Assembly: GCA_030272585.1 (NCBI GenBank)
Contig: BSYQ01000006.1
Span: forward strand, 67,001-131,000
Length of the DNA stretch: 64,000 nucleotides
Direction of reading: 5' to 3'
Origin: Bryopsis sp. KO-2023
Taxonomy: Eukaryota; Chlorophyta; Ulvophyceae; Bryopsidales; Bryopsidaceae
The position numbers and the translations under genes are program-made. The first letter of the stretch is position 1. Every line of letters starts with the position of its first letter. Below are positions 47,862-56,485 of the stretch, piece by piece. The notes under the pieces are model-generated. The model searched no databases, was not told where the DNA came from, and saw nothing but the letters and a program-made list of their open reading frames with translations.

Positions 47862-50026
47862 ATTTTAGCCAAAGAAATGGAAATATATGTTGTCTAGCAC
47901 CTTTGCTGTGCATTGATTCCCCCAGAGGGGGTAGGTGGGGGGGAAAAAGGCCTCCCTAGTCCGTTTGATTTTTTGTTCTTGGAAAGGATAAGAGCCGATC
48001 AGCTTTTCATATTTTTTTTCTTCTTCATTTTTTGTTGATTCTTTTGAACGGCCCTTTTTATGAGTTCCGGCCGCTATGACTTGATATTGGGGATTAAAGG
48101 GGGAAAGCAACTGTCTTGGGCATGACTTGAAACTGCCTCGAAGCGATGCCCTCGAATCTTGCTGAGAACATTTCTCTCCATTTGTCGTTTCGCTTTTGGG
48201 AGAGGTTCGCAAACAGAGAATTGCTGTTTGTTGCTGGGCAGGGGGTCAGGATATTAACACATTTTTTTTTAGGAACCCCAAACTGTGTGCAGGGGTCATC
48301 GGAAGTGAGATTATGTATCAGTGAATTTTCAACTTGATTCTTTCATGTTTCCTTGATTTGTCTGTGGATACCGATGTTTTCTGTGTCCAGTCGATGCATT
48401 GCAAAAAACAGGAATCATCGCCCAGAGAAACTTGGCCTGTGATTCCATCAAACTGAACCACACTGTTGTGAGAATGCATTACCTTGGTTTCACTACAACA
48501 CTTCCTGTCATGCGAATGATGTAAAGCTGATTCGAGTGGGTGGAAATGGTCAGATTGGGAGTTGCGGGACACCCATTCATGTTGATGCCTTGGGTATCGT
48601 TATTCGTGTTCTACTTCCCAGAAGTACATATTTACATCCTGTTTATACTTCCTTTCCATTTTATTCTTGAGCCAATTTTCTTCCTTTGTAAAATTGGTTT
48701 ATTAACTCCCAGTAGTGATTTTTGTTTTTATTTTGGTCAAAGAGAAGTGAAAGTTCAAGATTAGGTTGAGAATAAAATTGAAAATCGATTGAGTTTATTC
48801 CAAAAAATAGAAAGAACCCATGGAAAGCAATGATTGGGTGATTTTGTGCTGAACTCAATAGTTCACTACAAGAAAAGACAAAGATACCAGAACCCATGTC
48901 CATCACCCATTTTAAGATATGCACTCTCTCCTTTTACCAATCTGTAAAAATCCAATCCAACCATCCCTCATGTGTTCACCTCTTCTCAACAGATGGGAAT
49001 CTGGTATCAGTGCACCGGTCCATATTAAGAAATTGAGTTGATGATTCTTGTTCAGACACAAACATTGAACGACTTTCTATTTCGGGATAGTTTCTGTTTT
49101 CAAGCGAGGGTGCACAAGCATTTTTGGGGTGGTGTGCAAGCCCAGAAGATATTGCAATGTTGGGTGGCGATTATAAAGGCATGTGGTTTGCCATTTCGAG
49201 GCCAACCTGGATTTGGTCTCTGCCAATCGTGGGGGTGTCATTAGTCACAAAAATCACCACAGGAGAAGGGCTCCAAGTGAGAGGGGGAGTCTCACCATGT
49301 ATGCACAAGACATGAAACTGCAACCACACCATATCTTTGTGTTAGCCACCCTACAATGCAAGCGAAAAAGTCATCCTGCAGAATGGGGAAGCGCCAATTT
49401 GTGAAGCGGAAAAACAACCTGTGTGCGGTAGATGTCTCGCATAAATCGTTGCCACAAGAAAGACTCGCGATCTCGCTGAGACACCAGATTCGATTCGTTG
49501 CAATCTCTCACCCTAGAAAAACACAATCGAATCGGAAAAATACCCCGAACCCCCGTTCCCCATTCCCCCCAGGACGCAAAAACGCCAAAGACGCAAATAT
49601 CCATTTCGACACATATCTACGCACTGAGATAGACCGGAACAGCCTCCAGTCGCAGTTTCGATCGCATATGGCTTCGTGCTGGAAACGAGTCGATCACGGA
49701 ATGTGGTTCGAGACGGGAGACAGTGGTGCGTCAATCTCGACGTCGATATGGTTCAGCACAACGGGGGGTCAACCTGGGAACGTTACCCTGTTGTCGGCGC
49801 TGCGATATCGGCAGTCATCTCATCTTCACGAGAACGGATTCTTCCCCCGCGTGTAGTCATGTCATGGAGGCTATATGGTAGCGAGGCTTCACGTCACGTA
49901 AATTCCTGCGAAACTTCCACGAAATGGAGGTGGGAGGCTTCTGGTAACGATTTCAAAGCCTGGGCTAACACGAAAAGGAGCGTGAACTTTCGAGCTGCTT
50001 GTGGCGCCACGTGGTTGAAAGAGGCA
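47862..50026. other. Intergenic region, no gene established
   Basis: This holds the 3' flank of the monooxygenase and the upstream region of the secreted cysteine-rich gene. The last 700 bases are GC-richer, and a long frame is open at 49676-50251 without recognisable domains. It is treated as chance. Confidence 0.4.
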
Positions 50027-50032
50027 TATAAA
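50027..50032 (+). promoter_or_regulatory. Probable TATA box of the secreted cysteine-rich gene
   Basis: TATAAA at 50027-50032 sits in GC-rich DNA. A start near 50055-50060 would give a short leader up to a GTGAGT donor at 50096. A 5'-UTR intron could then end at the TGTGCAG acceptor at 50242, just before the ATG at 50266. This is inferred from motif spacing only. Confidence 0.4.
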
Positions 50033-50265
50033 TCGACGTTCGAAGACACTTTTCTCCGCAAGGGTATAGGGTATCATTTTCCGTGCACTCAAGTGGTGAG
50101 TGATATGTCTCGTATCGTCGTTGTTTCTGTGTGCGAGTTCTTTCGTCGCTATAGTTCCACCTCGTTCGGAGCGATGGCTTCTTTCCCTGCCTGTGCGTGC
50201 TCTTGTAGCTGGGCTGATGCTGACGGCGCTCGACTTGTGCAGGATCTTTGACGGACGTTGGCGCA

Positions 50266-51190
50266 ATGAAGTCGTTCTTCTGCATCGCTCTCCTCGCTGT
50301 GGTCGCTATTTCTCTGGCTCAGGTAGGTCTACTCCCACCAGTGTAACCAGTGCGAACAGAACACGTCGGGAGCAACGAAACTGACTCGACACGCAAACCC
50401 CTGCAGGTTGGGGCAGAGGAGGACCATGAGCTGGAGAACTCTGGGCGCGAGTTAAGCACCTTCAGAGGTGTGAGCTAGTTCCTTTAATAACGCCTGCAGA
50501 CGTTCGTATGGGGTCGCCTGAGGGGCTTCTGAAACGAGTTGGATACTAATGGTGTGCGTGGTTGCAGGCAAGAAAATAGTGACGTTCTGTGACCATAGCT
50601 GCGGCAGCGGATATTACTGTAAATCACTGAGCAAGAAATACTGCGGCTACAAGAAAGGTGAGAGCTAACTTGAAGCTCGCCTCAACACGATGTCTGCCTG
50701 TTGTTCTCGTCCCCTAACCTAACCTGTTTGATTTTTTCCCCAGTTTGCAAGAAGGTGCATGTGAAGGATTGCTTGTATCACAAACGCTACTATTACCATG
50801 GGAAAGGTGAGTGCCCTTTTATCGCATCGAGTTCATCATATTTGTTCCCGTCCAACTCGGACTGCGCAGCTTGTCCGCTTGCTCCTGCATGAACGTTGAC
50901 CAGTGCCTCTTGTGTTTCAGCTCTCAAGAAGTGTGTTAAATACGGCTACAAGTGGGTGACGAGGTGCAGCAATGTCTACGGTAAGCACAGTGAAACAATC
51001 GTGGTAGTCTTCGCCAGCTGTCAAGCCTGACAACGTATGCAACGATTCGCTCATCGTAACGGTTCATGTTTTTGCTGCTGTAGACTGCGGATACAAGATT
51101 TGCGCCAAGAACGCAGGCTTCCGCAAGAGGACGTTTCACAAGAAAACGTTCTTGAAGCAGAGGGGCGGCTACGGCGGCTACCACGGATAA
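50266..51190 (+). CDS. Small secreted Cys/Lys/Tyr-rich protein encoded by six tiny exons
   Basis: Exons 50266-50322, 50407-50467, 50568-50657, 50744-50806, 50921-50980 and 51084-51190 give 145 aa. All introns are GT-AG. The first exon is exactly a signal peptide (MKSFFCIALLAVVAISLAQ). The second is a short acidic propeptide-like segment (EEDHELENSGRE). The remaining exons hold ten cysteines, spread 4, 2, 2, 2, in short motifs such as YCKSLSKKYCGYKK, VCKKVHVKDCLYHK and DCGYKIC, with many Lys and Tyr. The C-terminus is GGYGGYHG. Every intron after the first is phase 1, so exons 3 to 5 are symmetric modules. I recognise no family. A cationic disulfide-rich extracellular or wall protein, or a defence peptide precursor, are possibilities, not conclusions. 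Confidence 0.8.
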
Positions 51191-51926
51191 ATTAAGACTT
51201 GGCGCGATTTTTTGCATGCGACTCATAAGCTGGTGATCCTTTTTTTATCTTTTTTTTTATCTTGACTTTAGATCAGGTGTTATTTCAGGCCTTCGTCCGT
51301 TGGTTGATGGCAAAGGTCAGGAGGGTTATTTTCATTGGTCACCCACAGGGGTGCTACAGGAGATGGTCGTGGATTTTTCCTGACCCGTTTTTCTTTTAGG
51401 AGGTTTTCCATTCGTGGACGAATGGTTAGTGATTAATCTTATCTTAGATAACCTTGATTTTCTTCATAAGGTTTTTGCGCATGGGCTGTCGCAAGAGCTT
51501 GTCGTCAGCGGTTGTTCTGTTAATTCTGTACTGTTTATTTTAGTATAAACTTTTTTCCGCGCGTTTGACCGCGCTGGCATCTGGGCTGTAACTCTGGCAT
51601 GTCAAGCATTGTAACACATTGTAATTTGATCGGTTTCATTGCAGTACAGCGGCGGATAGCTTTTTCTATTTTTGAAATACGGATACAAGGATTGTCAAAC
51701 GGCAGTTACAATTTTGATTTTCAATTCCAGACACCGGAACCTTGACCATGCACTCATCTGTTGCACCAACAATTTGAAACTTACACAAAACAACCTTAAC
51801 AACTTGCTCCTAATCCAAAATCAAAATTCGATTTCAATTTGGGATATATCGCCTTCGAATCTCTTTTTCAAATGTGTTGTATCATATCCACAAAAGTCGA
51901 CGGACAACACCACAGTTTGAAAAATG
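51191..51926. other. Region between the cysteine-rich gene and the retrotransposon
   Basis: Downstream of the cysteine-rich gene and adjoining the left end of the retroelement. A hairpin CCATTCG-TGGA-CGAATGG lies at 51409-51426. Before the insertion, the bases next to 51926 presumably belonged to the 3' end of the pseudokinase gene now beyond 56485. Confidence 0.5.
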
Positions 51927-52115
51927 ATGTTATTAACTTCCAGTTCATGAGTTTATGGGCTGGGTCGGTACTGGGCGGGTTTTGCTGGCACAGTCAGCCG
52001 CGGCTGACGCATTTGTGGCAGCGCTTGCGTTTTGTGTTTGGGGCAGCGTGCGCCTTGTTTTAGTTTGTGGCTTTAAAAGGCGTTGTCCTTATGTTCTCGC
52101 CACCTTTTTGCTTTT
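51927..52115 (+). repeat. Split direct repeat A1 (left end of retroelement)
   Basis: 189 bp matching 56054-56242 without a visible difference. It contains a TATA-like TTTAAAAGG near its end, so it may hold the element promoter. Confidence 0.92.
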
Positions 52116-52178
52116 TGCAAAAACCGACCTTCACTCCCGTGAACGGTTCGGCTCCTTGAAGGAGATCTTTACCCCCGA

Positions 52179-52862
52179 ATGGAAAACGCTTTGCTGGAAG
52201 CTCTGCGACATATACTAGGCCAGGACCTAGGAAATTTTGACGAAGCCTACGTGAGGCAGTCTTTTGTTACCGCGATCGAAAAAATACCACACGTTTCGAC
52301 TAACCCGGTCGATCGTCCGAGTGGAACTACGTTAGGAGAATACTTCCCTATCGAAGGGACAGTGCAGGGGTTTCGTTTGTTAGAAAAGCTCGGGCCAGGG
52401 GGATTCGGGAGCGAGCTCCGAACTTGGTCGCCAGTTGTTTCAGCTTTGTTCGACCTCACCACAGGCTTTTTGACTATCCTGTGCAGTCCGCACACGCCAC
52501 CTGCAGTGCGCCAAGTTCTAGGTCCTTACGCCCAAGGCTTTTACAGAACCTTAGTTCTCTCCGTCGAACGTCTAGAAGTTTTGAGGTTAAAGGCAGATAG
52601 TGGTGAAAGTCACCCAGGGGCGTGGAAACTTTTGCAGGAAAAAATACGCCTTTCGTTTGCGGCGAAACAGTTTAGCGGAACAAGAACCGTTAGTACGCTC
52701 GAAAGTTTGAGCGAAGACTACCTGAAGTCTCTTTCTAAGTCACTAGGACAACAACGCGCTCAGGGTTCGCGACCTCAGGGACGAAAACGAAACGATAGTG
52801 GAGCGGGAACGAGTGGAGGCAATCGCGATCGAGGAAAAGAGAAAACCACAAAAACGGAATAA
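52179..52862 (+). CDS. Retroelement Gag-like protein
   Basis: A 227-aa frame just after the A1 repeat. The first 170 residues are mostly helical, without a recognised domain. The C-terminal tail (about 185-227) is rich in Gln, Arg, Gly and Lys, as in nucleic-acid-binding Gag tails. No zinc knuckle is seen. Its TAA stop overlaps the ATG of the next frame (TAATG at 52860-52864), which suggests stop-restart translation of the polymerase. The Gag assignment rests on position and composition. Confidence 0.65.
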   Translation: MENALLEALRHILGQDLGNFDEAYVRQSFVTAIEKIPHVSTNPVDRPSGTTLGEYFPIEGTVQGFRLLEKLGPGGFGSELRTWSPVVSALFDLTTGFLTILCSPHTPPAVRQVLGPYAQGFYRTLVLSVERLEVLRLKADSGESHPGAWKLLQEKIRLSFAAKQFSGTRTVSTLESLSEDYLKSLSKSLGQQRAQGSRPQGRKRNDSGAGTSGGNRDRGKEKTTKTE

Positions 52863-54880
52863 TGGATCCGTACCAGGCGTGGACTTCGCTCCAGGTGCGC
52901 GCTCGTTATCAGGAATGGGTCAGAGTGGGGACGAGCCAAAGGGTGCTCAACCGTATTCGAAACGGTATACAGGCCAGGTTTGTCGGCGTACCCGACCCAG
53001 TTCGTCCGAAAAAAAGAGTGAGACCTGTCGAAAAAAACGCAGAATGGGAAAAAATCAAACAGGATTATCTCAGAAAAGGGGCGATTCAGCAAATCGCAGC
53101 GCCTAGCGCAAGTGGGATTTGCAGTCATGCTTTTTTAGTAGATAAACGGAACGAGAACGGAGAGGTTAGCGGTAAGCGGTTGATCATTGATTTGCGACCG
53201 TTGAATCGCCAGGTCGAACCTCATCCAGTGCAGTATGAGGATCTTAGGTCTCTTTCGACACATCTCAGACCTAACGATTACATGATCAAATGGGATTTAA
53301 AAGATGCATTTTTTCATTTGGGTATAGACCCCATGCATCAAGAGTTTTTTGAGTTTGAGATGGAAGGGGAGTTTTTTCGTTGTACTTCCCTTCCTTTCGG
53401 TTATCGGGGCTCTCCTCTTCTTTTTTGCGAACTAATTCAACAGTTCGTACGTTTTTTACGAAACCCCGGAGGAGTAGCCCATCTTGAATCACAAGGGGAT
53501 CATGATTTTATTTTTCAGTTTTGGGATCGATATCGGAATTCGATCGATCCAGTTCGTATCACATGGTATCTCGACGATTTTATGGGGATGCATGGGGACC
53601 CCGCTGAATTGGAGATTTTTGGTTCGTTAGTCAAGGGAATGATGAGTCAGTTGGGATTACAGTGGAAGGAAGAAAAATCTTCCTGGAATCCCCAGCGACG
53701 ACTTCAGCACCTCGGTTTTCTTGTCGATACCGAGTCGTGCTTGTTTATTTTGCCCCCTCACAGGCTGGCGAAGCTCAAGAAGCTCGCTCGCCGCGTTCGA
53801 GTTACAGCGCTGCAGAAGGGACGTCGTTTGCCCGCTCGGGATCTCGCGCAGTTCACAGGGTATGCGCAATCCTGTCGCCTCGCCATTCCAGGGACGCGCT
53901 ACTGGCTCCACCACCTCTATCGCTGTCTACAGGGCCTGCGTTCTTGGAGCAGTCGAGTTCAGGTGTCGCGGCCAGCTTTGGCGGAGCTCCGCCATTGGCA
54001 GAAGCTGGATCCCGACACAGTATCCATGGCACTTTGGCCACCACTTCCGACGCACACTTTGAGCGTCGACGCCAGTACAACGGGGTGGGGAGCGAAGTTG
54101 GAAACCCCTGGACAGAGAGTTCCAGCACTCGCCGCGGGTTTCTGGCAACACACGGAGAAGGAGCACATCAACGGCCTGGAGATTACGGCGGTGCGCAAAG
54201 CCGTCGATTATTTCAAATCGGAGCTGCGCAATCAACGCATCACCCTGGTGACAGACAGTTTGGTCACCCGCTGGGTACTGAGTCGGCAGAATTCCCGTTC
54301 CAGCGCGTTACATCGCACGTACAGTCACGTGTATCGCCTGCTGGATTCATTGGGGATCGACATGGAGCTCAAGTGGATACCGTCCAAGGACAACCATATG
54401 CCCGACATACTGTCCCGACTCACGTCAGCCGAGGAGTACAGACTACACCCGTCGTTATTCACGACTATCCAACGCCAGTACCACTGCACGTGCGACCGGT
54501 TCGCATCATTGGGGACACGTCAACTCGGACGGTACCACTCATTACAGGAGGAGTCGGGCACAGAGGGGGGCAACTGCTTACGTCATCCCATTGCGAGCTG
54601 GCGGACGGAACGCAACTGGGTGTTCCCCCCGCTTTCGGAGTTACCGACGACTATCGAGTTTCTACTCCGACATCGCCTGCCAGCCTTGTGCCTAGTTCCC
54701 CATTGGGGACACCGCGCGTGGTTCCAACGGATAGCAGCGTCGGCCAAGAGGATAGTGACTTTTCCTCCGAGCGCGAGCACGATCATTCCAGGACGTTTCG
54801 GAGGGACCGTACCGCCGAACGCCTCAAGTTGGCGCTGGAGTGTTTATCAGACGGAGACTGGATCACCCGTCTGGTGCTGA
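52862..54880 (+). CDS. Retroelement reverse transcriptase-RNase H
   Basis: A 672-aa frame. RT motifs in order are MIKWDLKDAFFHLGI (catalytic Asp), SLPFGYRGSPLLF, and YLDDF at 53567-53581 (the YxDD box), followed by a HLGF segment. An RNase H domain follows with SVDAS, NGLEITAV, VTDS and MPDILSR supplying the acidic residues. The last 130 codons (for example VPHWGHRAWFQ) also look protein-like and overlap the recombinase frame. No protease or integrase domain was seen. The frame is uninterrupted. Confidence 0.9.
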   Translation: MDPYQAWTSLQVRARYQEWVRVGTSQRVLNRIRNGIQARFVGVPDPVRPKKRVRPVEKNAEWEKIKQDYLRKGAIQQIAAPSASGICSHAFLVDKRNENGEVSGKRLIIDLRPLNRQVEPHPVQYEDLRSLSTHLRPNDYMIKWDLKDAFFHLGIDPMHQEFFEFEMEGEFFRCTSLPFGYRGSPLLFCELIQQFVRFLRNPGGVAHLESQGDHDFIFQFWDRYRNSIDPVRITWYLDDFMGMHGDPAELEIFGSLVKGMMSQLGLQWKEEKSSWNPQRRLQHLGFLVDTESCLFILPPHRLAKLKKLARRVRVTALQKGRRLPARDLAQFTGYAQSCRLAIPGTRYWLHHLYRCLQGLRSWSSRVQVSRPALAELRHWQKLDPDTVSMALWPPLPTHTLSVDASTTGWGAKLETPGQRVPALAAGFWQHTEKEHINGLEITAVRKAVDYFKSELRNQRITLVTDSLVTRWVLSRQNSRSSALHRTYSHVYRLLDSLGIDMELKWIPSKDNHMPDILSRLTSAEEYRLHPSLFTTIQRQYHCTCDRFASLGTRQLGRYHSLQEESGTEGGNCLRHPIASWRTERNWVFPPLSELPTTIEFLLRHRLPALCLVPHWGHRAWFQRIAASAKRIVTFPPSASTIIPGRFGGTVPPNASSWRWSVYQTETGSPVWC

Positions 54881-55920
54881 ACGACTATTCGGAGTTTTGG
54901 TCACAACAGTTGGCTACGTTGGGCGAGGAGAGAGGTTTGGCTTTGTTGCACCAGCGTTTGAATGCGTTGGCGCCAAGTACACAGAAGGGGTTGCGCCCCC
55001 AGTTTTCTCGGTTTTTATTGTTTTGTCTTGGCGAACTATTTGAGGCTTTTCCTCCCGATGAGTCTACCTTGCTGGCTTACGTCCATGCCATGAAGGCCTC
55101 CGGCTCAGTGGTTGTGACGACCGCCACCACTTACCTTTCTGGAATTGCAAGCGTGATGAAACTTCTCGGCTGGGAGCTTTTGACTTTTACCAGCATGATC
55201 AACGGCGTGCTAAGTGGTTGGGGCAAGGAGAGGCCACGAGACGACGCCATTCAGGCGTTTTCGCCTCTCGTTTTGGAACGCATTTTGGCGACTGTGACGC
55301 CCGAGCTGGCATTGGCGCCTTTTCGTGACGTCTTACTCGTGACCACCCTCTACTTGTTTTTCTCTCGATCCTGCAGCGGCGCCGGGGTTTTGGAAGGAGA
55401 CCTGGAGGTTCTGCTGGCCGACAACGCACTCTTTTTTCGAGAGCGCTATACCAAGGGCGTCGGCTCCCAAAGTTCGCCGCGGTTGCGCCTGCGCACCCTC
55501 AGGGATCTCCCCTCCTTTCTCCTGGACCTCTACCTGCTCTATTTTTCCCGGCGTCGCGAAGCCTGGATCGCTGCTGGCACGGAGTCTTCCTACATTTGGC
55601 AGTTACCTGATGACCCTCCCCCCACCACCGGTGCCTCCATTCGCACCCGGTTTCAAGCCTTCTGTGAGTTCTACCAACCTATGCTGCCCCCAGGCGACTG
55701 GACTTCGCACTCTCTGCGTCGTGGTGGCGCTACAGCGGCTCTCCATTCCGGCGTTCCCGTTTGGAAGCTGCGCATTTGGGGTGGATGGTCTGCCCGCTCT
55801 AACGCCATCTGGCGTTATTTGGACTTGGCAGCTTCGGCAGCACCCTTTGGCGCTACCCTGTTCGCGGGCTTGTCTGCGCCTCCTGCGTCTTTTCTCGACG
55901 ATACTTCTGTCTTCGAGTGA
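53662..55920 (+). CDS. Retroelement tyrosine recombinase (start uncertain)
   Basis: An open frame of 752 codons lies in the -1 frame relative to RT. The part before about 54840 overlaps RT-RNase H and is probably not all used; no other in-frame ATG occurs until about 55090. The real protein may therefore start at a non-AUG codon, by frameshift, or at 53662. From about 54840 onwards it resembles a tyrosine recombinase: an N-terminal helical domain (PDESTLLAYVHAMKASG) and then a catalytic domain with HSLRRGGAT (His at 55708) and GGW...WRYLD (nucleophile Tyr at 55816). The enzyme should insert the circular DNA copy. Confidence 0.8.
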   Translation: MEGRKIFLESPATTSAPRFSCRYRVVLVYFAPSQAGEAQEARSPRSSYSAAEGTSFARSGSRAVHRVCAILSPRHSRDALLAPPPLSLSTGPAFLEQSSSGVAASFGGAPPLAEAGSRHSIHGTLATTSDAHFERRRQYNGVGSEVGNPWTESSSTRRGFLATHGEGAHQRPGDYGGAQSRRLFQIGAAQSTHHPGDRQFGHPLGTESAEFPFQRVTSHVQSRVSPAGFIGDRHGAQVDTVQGQPYARHTVPTHVSRGVQTTPVVIHDYPTPVPLHVRPVRIIGDTSTRTVPLITGGVGHRGGQLLTSSHCELADGTQLGVPPAFGVTDDYRVSTPTSPASLVPSSPLGTPRVVPTDSSVGQEDSDFSSEREHDHSRTFRRDRTAERLKLALECLSDGDWITRLVLNDYSEFWSQQLATLGEERGLALLHQRLNALAPSTQKGLRPQFSRFLLFCLGELFEAFPPDESTLLAYVHAMKASGSVVVTTATTYLSGIASVMKLLGWELLTFTSMINGVLSGWGKERPRDDAIQAFSPLVLERILATVTPELALAPFRDVLLVTTLYLFFSRSCSGAGVLEGDLEVLLADNALFFRERYTKGVGSQSSPRLRLRTLRDLPSFLLDLYLLYFSRRREAWIAAGTESSYIWQLPDDPPPTTGASIRTRFQAFCEFYQPMLPPGDWTSHSLRRGGATAALHSGVPVWKLRIWGGWSARSNAIWRYLDLAASAAPFGATLFAGLSAPPASFLDDTSVFE

Positions 55921-55938
55921 CGCCGTGGCGGTTCGGTG

Positions 55939-56054
55939 GGCATATTTGATTTTCGAACATATGGGACAGTTTTTTAAAGGTTGAATGAATGATTTCTTGG
56001 AGTGTCTGTGTGGTTGTGTTGGGGTGGGTACTTCGAGCCAGTTTTTTCCATAAA
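55939..56054 (+). repeat. Split direct repeat B1
   Basis: 116 bp that match 56370-56485 with one difference (T/G in GATT[T/G]TCGAAC). It directly adjoins repeat A2. Confidence 0.92.
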
Positions 56055-56242
56055 TGTTATTAACTTCCAGTTCATGAGTTTATGGGCTGGGTCGGTACTG
56101 GGCGGGTTTTGCTGGCACAGTCAGCCGCGGCTGACGCATTTGTGGCAGCGCTTGCGTTTTGTGTTTGGGGCAGCGTGCGCCTTGTTTTAGTTTGTGGCTT
56201 TAAAAGGCGTTGTCCTTATGTTCTCGCCACCTTTTTGCTTTT
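56054..56242 (+). repeat. Split direct repeat A2
   Basis: 189-bp second copy of the left-end repeat A1, placed inside the right-hand repeat region. Confidence 0.92.
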
Positions 56243-56369
56243 CCCGCCCACCCGGCCCGTTTTTCTTTGGTATTTTGTGCAGTTTTTTGTTTAAGTCCTG
56301 CACGGGGAAAAGAGAGTTACAGGGAAATGAATGAGGATTTTGTATAGGGGGTAATCTCTTTCGGACAAA

Positions 56370-56485
56370 GGCATATTTGATTGTCGAACATATGGGACAG
56401 TTTTTTAAAGGTTGAATGAATGATTTCTTGGAGTGTCTGTGTGGTTGTGTTGGGGTGGGTACTTCGAGCCAGTTTTTTCCATAAA
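56370..56485 (+). repeat. Split direct repeat B2 (right end of retroelement)
   Basis: 116-bp copy of B1. Read on the minus strand, its last 81 bases (56405-56485) form the final 26 codons and stop of the adjacent pseudokinase frame. Confidence 0.92.

Larger units (their letters stand above)
51927..56485 (+). mobile_element. Tyrosine-recombinase retrotransposon (Ngaro/PAT-like, split direct repeats)
   Basis: A 4.56-kb element with arrangement A1 (51927-52115), coding region, B1 (55939-56054), A2 (56054-56242), a 127-bp spacer and B2 (56370-56485). The two A copies appear identical over 189 bp and the two B copies differ at one base in 116. B1-A2 reproduces the junction expected if the right and left ends are joined in a circle, as in tyrosine-recombinase retroelements with split direct repeats. 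Genes are Gag-like, reverse transcriptase-RNase H and a tyrosine recombinase; no integrase or protease is seen. All three frames are open. No obvious target duplication is present, which also fits this class. Confidence 0.9.

Noticed and set aside
49676-50251. 191-codon open frame upstream of the cysteine-rich gene
   Set aside because: It has no ATG near its start and no recognisable domain, lies in GC-rich DNA, and overlaps the probable promoter and leader of the next gene.
51927-52115. Reading the A repeats as ordinary long terminal repeats of an integrase-type retrotransposon
   Set aside because: There is no integrase or protease, the right side holds the nested B1-A2-B2 arrangement, and a tyrosine recombinase is encoded instead.
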